Below are positions 28,775 to 38,978 of a DNA stretch of 53,933 bases, in pieces. A program made the translations under genes and the position numbers. Source of the DNA: Christensenellaceae bacterium. Lineage in GTDB: Bacteria; Bacillota; Clostridia; Christensenellales; DTU072. The stretch lies in the NCBI GenBank assembly GCA_031259085.1, contig JAIRMA010000086.1, positions 1 through 53,933 of the forward strand. The letters run 5' to 3'. The notes beneath the pieces are model-generated. The model was not told where the DNA came from. It was given only the letters and a program-made list of their open reading frames with translations, and ran no database searches. Position 1 is the stretch's first letter, and the number at the start of each line of letters is the position of its first letter.

Positions 28775-29440
28775 ATGAAAATTGAATGGTTAGGCCTTAG
28801 CTCATACAAATTAACTGAAAGCACAGGTTTAAGTATTGTAATGGATCCATACAAATCTGAAAAGAGTGGACTAGACTTTCCAAAGACTACTGCAGACGCA
28901 GTGACTATCAGTCATCGTCAATACGATTCATCAGCTGTACTTAATGGGTCAAAGGGAAAATTAGTGATTGAGACTCCTGGATTTCATGAACTTGACGGTG
29001 TTAAATTAAGTGGATTTTTAAGTTATCGCGATTCTAATAAAGGTAAAGAGCGTGGGAGAAATATAGTTTATAAAGTACGTATGGACGGGGTTGAAATCTG
29101 TCATTTGGGCGATATTGGAGAAGAGTTGTCGCCCATGCTAGCTGAATTAATTGGCATGACAAATATTTTATTTATTCCTATCGGAACAGGCAATACTCTC
29201 GATCCACAAACTGCTAAAGAATATGTGGATATGTTAATGCCTGATATAGTAATCCCTATGCAATCAACTCAACGCGGATGGCACAGATCAGATATCGGTT
29301 CTATGATGGATGAATTTATAGATATGTTCGATGAATCTGACGTTGAACATGTCGGTGGAAACACCGTTGAGTTTGATAGGGCTGATTTCGATGGGGAAAA
29401 AACTAGGGTTCTAATATTTAAACACCGGGCCCATAGCTGA
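28775..29440 (+). CDS. MBL-fold protein with most metal ligands replaced
   Basis: 221 residues from the ATG at 28775. That start is preferred because AAAGGG lies 12 bases before it, whereas it directly abuts the earlier ATG at 28763. The fold follows UlaG/YtkL-type metal-dependent hydrolases: a GxS start, the DPY strand, HLGDIG, an IPIG loop and IPMQ. Counting from the earlier ATG, the canonical HxHxDH is H51-R-Q53-Y-D55-S56, and the last-domain His of PMH is Q167, so three zinc-site His residues are missing. H51, D55, H114 and D117 remain. It is probably inactive as a two-metal hydrolase, or it works with another mechanism. Confidence 0.78.
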   Translation: MKIEWLGLSSYKLTESTGLSIVMDPYKSEKSGLDFPKTTADAVTISHRQYDSSAVLNGSKGKLVIETPGFHELDGVKLSGFLSYRDSNKGKERGRNIVYKVRMDGVEICHLGDIGEELSPMLAELIGMTNILFIPIGTGNTLDPQTAKEYVDMLMPDIVIPMQSTQRGWHRSDIGSMMDEFIDMFDESDVEHVGGNTVEFDRADFDGEKTRVLIFKHRAHS

Positions 29441-29714
29441 CGGAATACTGAATTGTTTTAATTTTAATTGTGCTATTTAATGGCAAAATCATAAATTGGC
29501 TTTTCTTTAAACTCATATTCAATTAAATTCGATAAGTTTATTATTTAATTTTTTGAACACAAATTGCTTTTTGTGATTTGACAATGACCTATTGTTTTGT
29601 GCTTTTAAATAGTACACAATAATTCTGTGATGACACCATAACAAGCTATGTCCAATTCATAGCATACTTAATGTTCACAATTCAATTAAAGTAATACTTA
29701 CATAAAAAAATACT

Positions 29715-29737
29715 ATATATCGATTTAATCGATATAT
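29715..29737. repeat. 23-bp inverted repeat before rho
   Basis: ATATATCGAT and ATCGATATAT are perfect arms around TTA, 47 bp before the rho start. Its core TCGATT-T-AATCGA resembles the palindrome before the PRPP synthetase gene. The remaining leader from 29441 to 29784 is AT-rich; TTGACA at 29578-29583 lacks a well-spaced -10 box. Confidence 0.45.
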
Positions 29738-29784
29738 GTATAAATATATAACCAAATATAAATATATAATGGAGACATATATAA

Positions 29785-31953
29785 ATGGAACTAACAACTC
29801 GCGAAGATTTAGAAAATCAGAGTGTATGGGTATTAAGAGATCTTGCCCGCAGAAACAATATTACTGCAACTGGCTTGAAAAAAGCTGACTTGATAAGTGC
29901 TCTTTATGAAAAACAACTCTCTAATGGCATGCCGATTTCGCTAAAAAACGAATCCGCAACTGAAATGGGGACCACAGAGGAAGTTAAACCAGAGGAATCT
30001 GTGAAAAAAAGATTGTCAAGGCCGTATAAACCAGACATAGAAACATTAATACCTATTATTAGAAATAATCCACAATCACAGCAATCTGAATCACTTTCAA
30101 AACCAGCACCCGCTTTTGTTGCACCACAAAATACTATTGTTAATGAGAATTTACAGGTAAATCAACTTCAAAAATCGATTCCGAATCCTGCAAATATACA
30201 GCAATCACAATATGGACAACAAAATTCTATGATGAAGCAAGAACCTCAAGCACCTACTTATCAGCCACCAACACGTCAATACCAATCTCCTGGCTATGGT
30301 TCGCAAATGCAAGGGCGTCCACAATTTCACCCTCAAACATCATACAATGAAGCACCTCAAACCACTTACAATCAAAATATCAACTCTCAACCAGGATATG
30401 GAATTAATCAACAACAAAACACACACGAAAGGCCTAATTATTCAACACAACAATCATATGGGCAACAGATGAATCCGTATCAACGTGATTATCAGCCAAG
30501 AAATCCTATGCAATATCAACAAAGACAACCCTACCAAGGTGCACAACAGCATAATTCAATGCAAAACAGAGCACAAACTAGACCGCCATATAGCACCGAA
30601 ACAAATCAATCCCAATATTCGCAACGTCCTCAACAAAATCAACAACGAGTGCAACCACAACAATCCCGTCCATCAACTAGATCCACTAATCCTCAACAGA
30701 GACCACCTCAGCGGGATACGAAAAATCCTAATTTCGGATTTAGACCACCGATTAATGATACTAATTCATCATCACATTTTAAATCAACACAAGAACCAAC
30801 ACCTGATGTAGTCGAAATTAGAGCTGGGATTTTAGAGATTTGCCCTGATGGTTTTGGATTTTTAAGAGCTTCTAATTATCAACAAGGTGATAGAGATGCA
30901 TATATTGCTGCCTTAAAAATTAAGAAATATGCACTAAGAAAAGGAGATTATATTGTAGCGCAAGTCAAAAAAACCACAGAAAATCGGCCATGGAATGTTC
31001 TTGAAATAGAATCTATAAACGGACAAACTCTAGAAGCTGCACAAACTAGGAAGAATTTTGATTCCTTGACGCCAATTTTTCCTGATACGAGATATACACT
31101 TGAACTCCCATCCTCAAAAAATGATTACGCTATTCGCGCAATTGACCTAGTAGCACCCATTGGCAAAGGTCAAAGAGGGATGATTGTAAGCCCGCCTAAA
31201 GCAGGTAAGACTACATTACTAAAGAAAATAGCTCATAGTATTTCTATAAACTACCCTGAAGCGCATTTAATAGTTCTTTTGGTTGATGAGCGACCTGAGG
31301 AAGTTACTGATATGCAACGTAGCATTAATGGAGAAGTTGTATATTCTACTTTTGATGAAACACCAGAACATCATACAAAAGCTGCTGAAATGGTTCTAGA
31401 GCGTGCTAAACGTCTGACAGAATTAGGCAACGATGTGGTTATCATTATGGATAGTTTAACTAGACTAGCTCGTGCATATAACCTTGTAATTACACCAACT
31501 GGTAAAACATTAAGTGGTGGTATTGATCCTGGGGCACTCCATAACCCAAAAAGATTTTTTGGTGCAGCTAGAAACATCGAAAACGGTGGGAGTTTAACTA
31601 TTATTGCCACAGCACTTGTCGATACTGGAAGCCGTATGGATGACGTAATTTACGAGGAATTTAAAGGTACAGGAAACATGGAAATCCATCTTGACAGGAA
31701 ATTATCTGAAAAACGTATCTTCCCTGCAATTGACCTTAATAAGAGCGGCACTCGTAGAGAGGAGCTCTTGCTAGATTCAAAAGAATTAGAAGGTATATGG
31801 GCAGTACGAAAAATGCTTTCATCTGGTGAAATTCAAGAATCAACAGAATCTCTTTTGAATTATCTAGTCAAATCTACTAACAATAAGGAATTCATTGATC
31901 AACTCACAACTAGAGTAAATCAGCTTGCAAAAGAAGGTTTCATAATGCGATAA
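29785..31953 (+). CDS. rho: Transcription termination factor Rho with long Gln/Asn-rich insert
   Basis: 722 residues, against about 420 for E. coli Rho. The order is an N-terminal Rho_N helical domain (about 3-45), a charged linker, a Gln/Asn/Pro/Tyr-rich low-complexity insert (about 94-337), the cold-shock-like RNA-binding domain (about 343-412, with GFGFLR) and the hexameric helicase ATPase (about 425-722). Walker A is PKAGKTT (471-477), and [14 protein letters not shown] contains Walker B D556. Rho translocates along RNA and ends transcription. The insert is far longer than in most Rho proteins and resembles the prion-like region known from Clostridium botulinum Rho. GGAGA lies nine bases before the ATG. 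A strong terminator follows. Confidence 0.96.
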   Translation: MELTTREDLENQSVWVLRDLARRNNITATGLKKADLISALYEKQLSNGMPISLKNESATEMGTTEEVKPEESVKKRLSRPYKPDIETLIPIIRNNPQSQQSESLSKPAPAFVAPQNTIVNENLQVNQLQKSIPNPANIQQSQYGQQNSMMKQEPQAPTYQPPTRQYQSPGYGSQMQGRPQFHPQTSYNEAPQTTYNQNINSQPGYGINQQQNTHERPNYSTQQSYGQQMNPYQRDYQPRNPMQYQQRQPYQGAQQHNSMQNRAQTRPPYSTETNQSQYSQRPQQNQQRVQPQQSRPSTRSTNPQQRPPQRDTKNPNFGFRPPINDTNSSSHFKSTQEPTPDVVEIRAGILEICPDGFGFLRASNYQQGDRDAYIAALKIKKYALRKGDYIVAQVKKTTENRPWNVLEIESINGQTLEAAQTRKNFDSLTPIFPDTRYTLELPSSKNDYAIRAIDLVAPIGKGQRGMIVSPPKAGKTTLLKKIAHSISINYPEAHLIVLLVDERPEEVTDMQRSINGEVVYSTFDETPEHHTKAAEMVLERAKRLTELGNDVVIIMDSLTRLARAYNLVITPTGKTLSGGIDPGALHNPKRFFGAARNIENGGSLTIIATALVDTGSRMDDVIYEEFKGTGNMEIHLDRKLSEKRIFPAIDLNKSGTRREELLLDSKELEGIWAVRKMLSSGEIQESTESLLNYLVKSTNNKEFIDQLTTRVNQLAKEGFIMR

Positions 31954-32040
31954 GCTTCCTTATAAAATTAGAATAAATGGAGCATTTAAAATAACAATGC
32001 TTTCCTTCAATTAAATCTAATAAGTTACCATACTCCCACG

Positions 32041-32074
32041 AAAAGCAATGTGCAAGATTGCACATTGCTTTTTG
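32041..32074. terminator. Bidirectional terminator between rho and the DUF5054 gene
   Basis: AAAAGCAATGTGCA (32041-32054) pairs perfectly with TGCACATTGCTTTT (32059-32072) around AGAT. The A run on one side and T run on the other allow termination from both directions, which fits the convergent genes. Confidence 0.9.
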
Positions 32075-32136
32075 TTTTGAAATTTAATGACACAATATAT
32101 CGTAACTACATAACGCTTGTTTTTGTTTTTAAATTT

Positions 32137-34224
32137 TTAATTAACATCAACATATATTTCAAACATAAAGTATGCAGAATCAGTGTACCATAATGGAAAA
32201 TTAGTACCCCATATGTTGTTGTACAGTACGAATGATAAGCCATGTTTGTCTTGTAGATCATCATTTTCAATTTCAATGATTTGGCCTTTTCCTGGGGATA
32301 CAAGTGGTGCGTGCTGATTGACAATAGTAATTTTATTTAAATCACTTTTTACTTCTATTTTTTCCACAGATGAAAGATTCTTGTTCCCAAATTTTACAAT
32401 GTTTTTATGGTTAATTGAATGCCCCATTTTATAATAGACAATGTTTTTGCTATCCTTTGTTGGCAAGTAAAAAAATATAACGTGAGGTAATCTTGATGGT
32501 AATTTTGTGACCCAAATGATTTCTAGATTTACTATATTATTTACTACAGTATATTTGACTTCAATTGTGTCAGGTGCTCCAATTATTTTTACTAAATCTT
32601 CATTATTTAATTTGTATTCAGAGATAATATGGTCTGAACCCATATAAATTTGCGATAATTTATAATTGTAATCACCCACTGGATATTCGTTTTCATATTT
32701 GTCTAGCAATGGCCTTAAAAAATCTGGCTCACTCCAAAACTTATTTTTATCATAATCACGCATATAGCTATCGCGAAATGCAAGCAGATTCTTAGGAGAA
32801 TAACTCCTAATATTAATTGACCCTACTGAATCTATACTCGATAATATTTCCTGCTCTTTAAATTTCAAAGTGGATAGTCCTAATTCATTAAAACAAAACT
32901 CAAAATTCCCTAACCTTTGAATATTAGATTCAGCCTTTACTGTTTTTGAAAACCATGTAATAGGTCTTAGCTTCTCAAGAATATTTCCTTTTTTGTATGC
33001 GTGGGGTATTTTGTCCAGCGCCATAATAAGATAATTGCGCTGTTCATCCCAGCTCTTTACCATTTTTGAATAACTTCCTATTGAATACTCACCTTTTCGA
33101 ATTTCTGCTTTTGTTATTTCATTTATTTCACTATACGGTAGTTCTTCTAACCTCACTATATCGTTATTGATAGCGCTTAATAAATCAGATGCAGAATAGT
33201 TATTAAAATCACCTAAATGCCTTTTAACATCCAGGCCCCATGTATGTTCACACCCTTTTAATATATTAATACTAAGAAAATCATAAGAATCATGATCAGC
33301 TGAGTTAATTCCATCTGTTAACCATCTTTTTTTGACCTTCATTAGCTCTCTCAATAGTCCTGTTTTGAATGGGTCAGACATGATACCATGTATCCATGTA
33401 TCACCTATCTCATAATCAACTATAGGCAATCTGCCTTTATCTCTCCATAATACATCCGCAAAATCATTTAGAGAAGAAGCGCAAATTTCATAATCAGGAT
33501 ATTCGTTTTCTAGTTTTTTATATAGTTTTTGAAATTCTTTTACAGTCCCGGGCCCTTTGTTATCATCTGAATGGAAGAAATACAGAATATCATTGGTATA
33601 TTCGCTTTTATAAATCCCTCCATACGATTCGTCATATATGACAATAATTTCTGCATCTTTGTATTTCCACAAAAAGGTTTTAGGTACGTGAGGAACCGCA
33701 GACGCTCCATTAACACCTATGTGTAATAGTTTAACGCCATATTGAGCTAATGAATGAACAGATGCTATAGTGTGTCCAGGCACGTCTGTTGCTTTCGCTG
33801 CTATTGTGTTTATACCATATTTATTATCTAACCTTTTGGATATGTCTAAACCCTCATTAAATGTTTGAGTGTCTAATAATTCTGTGTGCAACGTGAATGG
33901 TAACGCATGCCAAGCTACGTAACCCTTAGTAATAGCTTCATTTAGTGCATTTATAGATTCAGTGTCTCCATGTTTCAATGCATCATCAATTAGAAAAGAT
34001 CCTGTGGTCCATACAAATCTCTTGCGTCCTTGACTGTTTAATATGTTTGCCATCTTTATTGCATTAGGAATATAATCATTTCGGTATTTTATAAGAATGT
34101 TTTCAGCAAAATCCGTAAATCCCAAATCCAAATGGGTTTTAGCAACAATGTACAATTTTGGAGTTTTTTTCTCTGTTTTCGAATCTAAATGTATATGCTT
34201 CATTTTATTATAACCTAAATTCAT
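32137..34224 (-). CDS. DUF5054 / GH38-like glycosidase-fold protein
   Basis: 695 residues. The N-terminus has the signature KTHLDLGFTDFA with H31 and D33, close to the HxD metal-binding motif of GH38 alpha-mannosidases, and DVPGH follows near residue 145. The family (DUF5054) is GH38-related and of uncertain substrate. No signal peptide is visible, so it is probably cytoplasmic. The ATG at 34224 has no ribosome site; the ATG seven codons later has a weak AGG ten bases away, so the start is uncertain. It converges on rho and lies upstream of nothing related, so its sugar substrate cannot be inferred from neighbours. Confidence 0.7.
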   Translation of the reverse strand: MNLGYNKMKHIHLDSKTEKKTPKLYIVAKTHLDLGFTDFAENILIKYRNDYIPNAIKMANILNSQGRKRFVWTTGSFLIDDALKHGDTESINALNEAITKGYVAWHALPFTLHTELLDTQTFNEGLDISKRLDNKYGINTIAAKATDVPGHTIASVHSLAQYGVKLLHIGVNGASAVPHVPKTFLWKYKDAEIIVIYDESYGGIYKSEYTNDILYFFHSDDNKGPGTVKEFQKLYKKLENEYPDYEICASSLNDFADVLWRDKGRLPIVDYEIGDTWIHGIMSDPFKTGLLRELMKVKKRWLTDGINSADHDSYDFLSINILKGCEHTWGLDVKRHLGDFNNYSASDLLSAINNDIVRLEELPYSEINEITKAEIRKGEYSIGSYSKMVKSWDEQRNYLIMALDKIPHAYKKGNILEKLRPITWFSKTVKAESNIQRLGNFEFCFNELGLSTLKFKEQEILSSIDSVGSINIRSYSPKNLLAFRDSYMRDYDKNKFWSEPDFLRPLLDKYENEYPVGDYNYKLSQIYMGSDHIISEYKLNNEDLVKIIGAPDTIEVKYTVVNNIVNLEIIWVTKLPSRLPHVIFFYLPTKDSKNIVYYKMGHSINHKNIVKFGNKNLSSVEKIEVKSDLNKITIVNQHAPLVSPGKGQIIEIENDDLQDKHGLSFVLYNNIWGTNFPLWYTDSAYFMFEIYVDVN

Positions 34225-34353
34225 GTTTAAAATATAAATGCTTTTTTGTATGGTGTGGTTATTATCACTATCTAAATCAATGATTTTTAAAATGTTTGTT
34301 TTTCATGCTTGCAAAATTTACTATCACTGTTTTCATAATTATTTAAAAATTAG

Positions 34354-34803
34354 TTAGCTGTAATTTGATACGATCTCTTTGAATTTATCTATAAAGATAT
34401 CAAATTGGCCTGTGCCGCCTTTTTTAACTCTTGCATATAATGCATATTTGCCTATTTTACTCACTATTTCTTTGTTATCAAAGTAACTTGCATCTGCTGT
34501 TGTAGCAGAATCAAATACTAATATAGCGGCATATACGTGTGGCTCATTTGAATGTGTTAAATAAAATATGTCCTCTAATCCTATTAGTTGAATAGCCTCA
34601 ATTATTTTTGAAGTGTCACTTACCTCAAAACCCGAATCTGTAAATTCTCGTTTAATTTTATCAAGATCAGACTCACCACTACATGACGACGTTCCTATCA
34701 AAAAGATTAGAATCATTAAAATCAAACTAATCGCCTTGAAAACGTATTTAAAATTATTTATTCTTTCTTTATAAAATATCGATCGAATATAGTTATTATA
34801 CAT
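34354..34803 (-). CDS. Small lipoprotein of unknown function
   Basis: 149 residues. A long N-terminal leader with a basic start and a membrane segment (about 24-36) ends in the lipobox GTSSC, so Cys41 would be lipidated and the rest displayed on the cell surface. The mature part is about 108 residues, mixed alpha/beta by eye, with no motif I recognise. A later start is possible because the leader is unusually long for a lipoprotein. Downstream on the same strand the DUF5054 gene begins 130 bp away, so they may be cotranscribed. Confidence 0.6.
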   Translation of the reverse strand: MYNNYIRSIFYKERINNFKYVFKAISLILMILIFLIGTSSCSGESDLDKIKREFTDSGFEVSDTSKIIEAIQLIGLEDIFYLTHSNEPHVYAAILVFDSATTADASYFDNKEIVSKIGKYALYARVKKGGTGQFDIFIDKFKEIVSNYS

Positions 34804-35416
34804 ATAAAATTTATTCCAAACAGAATGTCAAGGTAAACACAATTAAAGGATTTATTAATTAATTTACATTACATTCATTAATAAAAGAAACTCGATAAAA
34901 TTTATTATAGTTCACCGTTTTGCAACGTGAGTCGTGTTTTGACTATCTTTCATGTTATATTTGCAAGTATAGAATCTAGTATTTAATATAGCATATTATC
35001 ACATTGTTGTCAATTTTATATAGCGTCTTGTTTATCTATTAATTTAGTCATACAACTTAAAATCCGCTTTTTTAACATGCTCATTGTGGCAATCCGTGAT
35101 AAAATACACCAAAATATAACTGCTTTGACGGATGCATTTGCGATTAATACCAAATTTCAGGTGTTTTCTTAGATTAATTTAAACGTAACCCGCTTTTCAT
35201 TTTGACAGATGGAAGTTAACAAACTGAGATCTAAGAATATAATTAAACCATTTTTATTTTCTACTATTTATTTCTTATGTAATTCATAAAAAAGTCTTTT
35301 TTTTTTCATTTAAATAGTGTATAATTTCTATGTAGTATAGCTTTTATTTGTTTTTCGTTGATCAAACTAAAGCAAATCACTTAGATAGATGTCTTCTAAA
35401 ATAATTCAAGGATTAC
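34804..35416. other. Divergent intergenic region
   Basis: About 610 AT-rich bases between the lipoprotein and protease genes. TATAAT at 35320-35325 is a candidate -10 box for the protease gene, about 90 bases before its start, without a good -35. Nothing else is seen. Confidence 0.4.
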
Positions 35417-38362
35417 ATGAGATTAATTAATAAACATAACAATTTAATGTATTTTTCTCGAATTAGCCTATTGTTGCTATTATTCGTTGCTTTTATTGTT
35501 GTTTTATCCATTTTTTCAAGTTATTTATTCAATCAGCAATCTGATCAAAATCTCATTGACTTTTTGAGTTATTCGGATGCTGTAAACTCAATAACAGAAA
35601 AATATGACGAAAATCAGACTTTCTTGACCGATGTTGTCCTCGATAATTCTATTCTAAAGGACTCTAATAACACTAAAATGATAAGTGTTGGGATACTTGT
35701 CGAAAAATCCAATGTGGTTGCTAGTTTTAATACATATGGTCAACTTACTCTTTCAAACCAATTCACAACATTAACTATTAAATCAAACTCAAAAACTGTA
35801 TTAGGATCAGGTGATACCACCTTTACTTTAAGCGTTTATCCAGAATTTACATACCAATCGGATATTCCAGATGTGCTGTTACCAGTTGAAGAAATTGCTA
35901 GCGCTTTAGGTTATACAACATCAGAGGACGACAATGGATTGACACTATCGTTCCCATTTCAAACTAAACGTTTAATCATCCGTTCGGATAAAAAAATACC
36001 TGAATATGGCGCAGTGGCATCAGCTGATGGTTATGATAATTATCTCATATTACAATATTCTACAGTTAGTGACACAATTAATGCATATAACAAGTTTCTT
36101 AATTCTAAAGATGTAGAATCAGTTCAGCCTGACGTACTTTTCTTTATAGAATCTACTGACGACACCACTGAGTCAACCACTGAACCTTATGCCACTGGTG
36201 AATCGTCATATGAATATACAAGTTGGGGCGGAGCTGATTCTCAAATGCGCTTTTCCTCATATAATCAAAGCTTAACCACTCTCTATGGTTCAAATTTAAA
36301 CACACCTATCGTTGCAGTTTTAGACTCAGGAATTGATAGTTCTCATACTGCTTTTACAAATCGCATTGCATCTAATGGTCGCAACTTTACAAGTAGCAAT
36401 ACTTCAAACTACACCGATGACAATAGTCATGGTACTCATGTATCAGGCATTATTACGGATTTAACGCTCCCTAATGTTAAAATTTTGCCTTTGAAAGTAA
36501 TGAATTCAAAAGGCGAAGGCACCTCTTCTGCTGTAATCAATGCTATTGAATATGCAATTCAATTAAAAAACAATGGAGCCAATATCGTTGCTCTAAATAT
36601 GAGCTTTGGTAGTGAATCATCTGTATCAAATTCAGTATATAAAACCGTCATTGAAAAGGCCTACTCAAACAATATTTTATCCATTGTTGCAGCTGGCAAT
36701 GACAATACATCAGCTAATCAAACTGATCCTGCTAAAGTTGAAAAAGCAATAACAGTAGCAGCAACCGATTCTGCAAAACGTAAGGCTAGTTTTTCTAACT
36801 ACGGAAGCGTTATTGATGTAGCTGCTCCAGGCGTCCAAATCACTGCCGCAATACCTGGTAATAATGCATATGCAAGCTATAGTGGTACATCTATGGCCGC
36901 TCCACATGTTACCGCATTAGTTGCATCATTATATTTAATACCCAACAATGGATACACCCCAGCGTCTATTGAAGCAATTATAACTGAAAATGCACTTGAC
37001 TTAGGTTCTACTGGGAAAGACACTTATTTTGGGTATGGGCTTGCAAGATTACCATTACTTAGTGGGGGAGTTGTACCAGATGACCCTGATTCTGATCAAG
37101 GTACAGATAATCCAGATTCAACTCCTACAACCCAATACAGAGTCACAGCAAGTGCTGGAACTGGAGGCTCAATAACTCCAAATGGTACTTTTATGGTCGA
37201 TGAAAACTCGTATCTTGAATTCCAATTTAAACCAAATTCTGGTTACGCAGTTTTGAGTGTAACAATTAATGGTAACACCGAGTCCTATCAAAGCACACTT
37301 TATATAATTTCTAAAGTCACCAGCAATATAACAATATCTGTCAAATATCAATCCGTTAACACCAAAATTAGTGGTTATTCCAGAGTAACCCTAACTCAAA
37401 CAAAAGGCGGAGATATAGTCTTAAATAACGGGTCACCTATTAATATTGACTCAGAAGAAACTGGTGAGGTTTTTTCTACAATTGTTTTAGTAAAGGACCG
37501 AACTCATTTGCTTTTATCGTTTGTCCCTCATGAGTGGTATGAGGTTCAAGAAGTCTGGGTTGATTCCATTAATAGAACATCAACAATTACAAATAATACT
37601 ATCTCACAGTATGTTAATCGTACTGATTATACTATACTGTGCAAATTCAAGCTAATGTATAGTTCTGATCCTGATGAAGAAGAGGAAGAAGAGGATACTG
37701 AATCAGGAGAAGAAATATTACCTCAAGATCCCGTTGAGCAAAATCCCAATGACGATGATAATCCGTCAGAATCGCCTAATGATGATCCAATTGATGATAA
37801 CGATGATATCAATGATACTCCTCCGACAGATGAAACTCCAGGCGACAATGAGGAGGATGACAATTCGTCTGACGATCCTAATACTAGTGACCCCATTGAC
37901 GATGATGATTCTGACGAAAACCAATCACCAACAGATGAAACTCCAGACGACAATGAGGAAGATGACAATTCGTCTGACAATCCTAATACTAGTGACCCCA
38001 TTGACGATGATGATTCTGACGAAAACCAATCTCCAACAGATGAAACTCCAGACGGCAACGAGGATGGTGATTCGTCCAGCCCGCCAATTTCTGAGGATCC
38101 TGCTGAGGATGGAGATGATGGTGCTGAAAACCCATCTACAGGAGACGATAGCACTCAAAAAGATAATTTAGTTGGTGGTAGTAATCCAGGAGATTCATCT
38201 AATCCTATTGAATCACAAGTGGGTGATGATGAAAGCTCAAATGACAACTCAGATTCAGAATTTACTTCATCAAATCTAGTGACAATAGTAGCGCTTGCTG
38301 GATTGATTTTCATCGCAGTTGTTACCTTCGTTTGTTTCGTAGTATCACGCAAATATCGTTAA
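35417..38362 (+). CDS. Cell-surface subtilisin-like (S8) serine protease with acidic repeat stalk
   Basis: 981 residues. It has a signal or anchor helix (about 15-38), a propeptide-like region (to about 240), and an S8 catalytic domain with the triad D303 (AVLDSGID), H338 (SHGTHVSG) and S492 (GTSMAAPH). The oxyanion Asn is N428 in AAGNDN. Next come an InlB-type or Flg_new-like beta repeat (about 575-650), a second beta module, an Asp/Glu/Ser/Pro-rich stalk (about 750-945) containing tandem 35-residue repeats, and a C-terminal membrane helix (about 954-976) ending in basic residues. No LPXTG motif is seen, so it is held by the helix. The active site is intact and acts outside the cell. Substrates are unknown. 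Confidence 0.93.
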   Translation: MRLINKHNNLMYFSRISLLLLLFVAFIVVLSIFSSYLFNQQSDQNLIDFLSYSDAVNSITEKYDENQTFLTDVVLDNSILKDSNNTKMISVGILVEKSNVVASFNTYGQLTLSNQFTTLTIKSNSKTVLGSGDTTFTLSVYPEFTYQSDIPDVLLPVEEIASALGYTTSEDDNGLTLSFPFQTKRLIIRSDKKIPEYGAVASADGYDNYLILQYSTVSDTINAYNKFLNSKDVESVQPDVLFFIESTDDTTESTTEPYATGESSYEYTSWGGADSQMRFSSYNQSLTTLYGSNLNTPIVAVLDSGIDSSHTAFTNRIASNGRNFTSSNTSNYTDDNSHGTHVSGIITDLTLPNVKILPLKVMNSKGEGTSSAVINAIEYAIQLKNNGANIVALNMSFGSESSVSNSVYKTVIEKAYSNNILSIVAAGNDNTSANQTDPAKVEKAITVAATDSAKRKASFSNYGSVIDVAAPGVQITAAIPGNNAYASYSGTSMAAPHVTALVASLYLIPNNGYTPASIEAIITENALDLGSTGKDTYFGYGLARLPLLSGGVVPDDPDSDQGTDNPDSTPTTQYRVTASAGTGGSITPNGTFMVDENSYLEFQFKPNSGYAVLSVTINGNTESYQSTLYIISKVTSNITISVKYQSVNTKISGYSRVTLTQTKGGDIVLNNGSPINIDSEETGEVFSTIVLVKDRTHLLLSFVPHEWYEVQEVWVDSINRTSTITNNTISQYVNRTDYTILCKFKLMYSSDPDEEEEEEDTESGEEILPQDPVEQNPNDDDNPSESPNDDPIDDNDDINDTPPTDETPGDNEEDDNSSDDPNTSDPIDDDDSDENQSPTDETPDDNEEDDNSSDNPNTSDPIDDDDSDENQSPTDETPDGNEDGDSSSPPISEDPAEDGDDGAENPSTGDDSTQKDNLVGGSNPGDSSNPIESQVGDDESSNDNSDSEFTSSNLVTIVALAGLIFIAVVTFVCFVVSRKYR
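37826..38060 (+). repeat. 105-bp tandem repeats in the protease stalk
   Basis: The unit beginning ACAGATGAAACTCCAG recurs at 37826, 37931 and 38036, an exact 105-bp (35-codon) period. There are two full copies and a partial third, nearly identical at the DNA level. Such repeats change number by slippage or recombination, so stalk length may vary between strains. Confidence 0.9.
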
Positions 38363-38531
38363 AATTCAATATTGGTTTTCTTGTTTAATCTCATGTTTGT
38401 CACTTTATTAGGCAATGATTAATTCTCAGTAATAAAATATTACTCATTTGTCTTAAGTTTATGATTGATAATCATATGCTGATTCATAGTGTAGCAAAAT
38501 AATTAATATAATAATTTAAATTAGATTAGGA
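38363..38531. other. Gap after the protease gene
   Basis: AT-rich. A 7-bp hairpin AGTAATA/TATTACT (38428-38444) without a T tract may help end transcription. Nothing else is seen. Confidence 0.35.
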
Positions 38532-38756
38532 TTGTCAAACGTTTGTTTAAATCCACGACCACGCAGTCAAACTCTTTTTAGCCTTAAATTTCATTTAAGC
38601 CCCATCAAGCGTTGGTGTCCCCCTGACGTTCCTCGTCTGGCTGTTCCAAATTATAGACTCAACAAAGCCTACTTTGAATGCTCCGTTTCATTTTTTCGTA
38701 CTCTTTATCGCCGCTTTTTAAGCACTACAGGGATTATATGTTTTCGCATTTTTTAA
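38532..38756 (+). other. Block with composition unlike its surroundings, possible 74-codon ORF
   Basis: This block has clearly more G+C than the DNA on both sides. One frame is open for 74 codons, with a Pro/Arg/Phe-rich product rich in Cys and Tyr (for example VPRLAVPNYRLNKAYFEC and FFRTLYRRFLSTTGI). The start codon lacks a ribosome site, and the translation has the feel of a spurious frame over a repeated or non-coding element. A transposon relic or structured RNA is as likely as a gene. The gap from 38757 to 38978 that follows is empty. Confidence 0.3.
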
Positions 38757-38978
38757 GCAAAACTGCTATGGATTTAAAATTTACACAAAAGTAGGCTGAA
38801 TTTGATCAGTTTTTGGCTACTTCAACCACTTATTCTACTATTGGTTAAAACACATGTTACCAATAGTACCATTCTGAAAACAGTATAGCATAGTAATTTT
38901 AAATATTAATCAAATAAATTAAATTTAGAAATCCAATTATCAATAAAAATATGGTTGTTAATTTGATGAGAACTATGA

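Noticed and set aside
29578-29606. TTGACA in the rho leader as a promoter
   Set aside because: The -35 is perfect but no -10 box sits at an acceptable distance.
37674-38171. Met/Ile/Thr-rich and Ser-rich frames over the protease stalk
   Set aside because: Alternative readings of the acidic tandem repeat, not genes.
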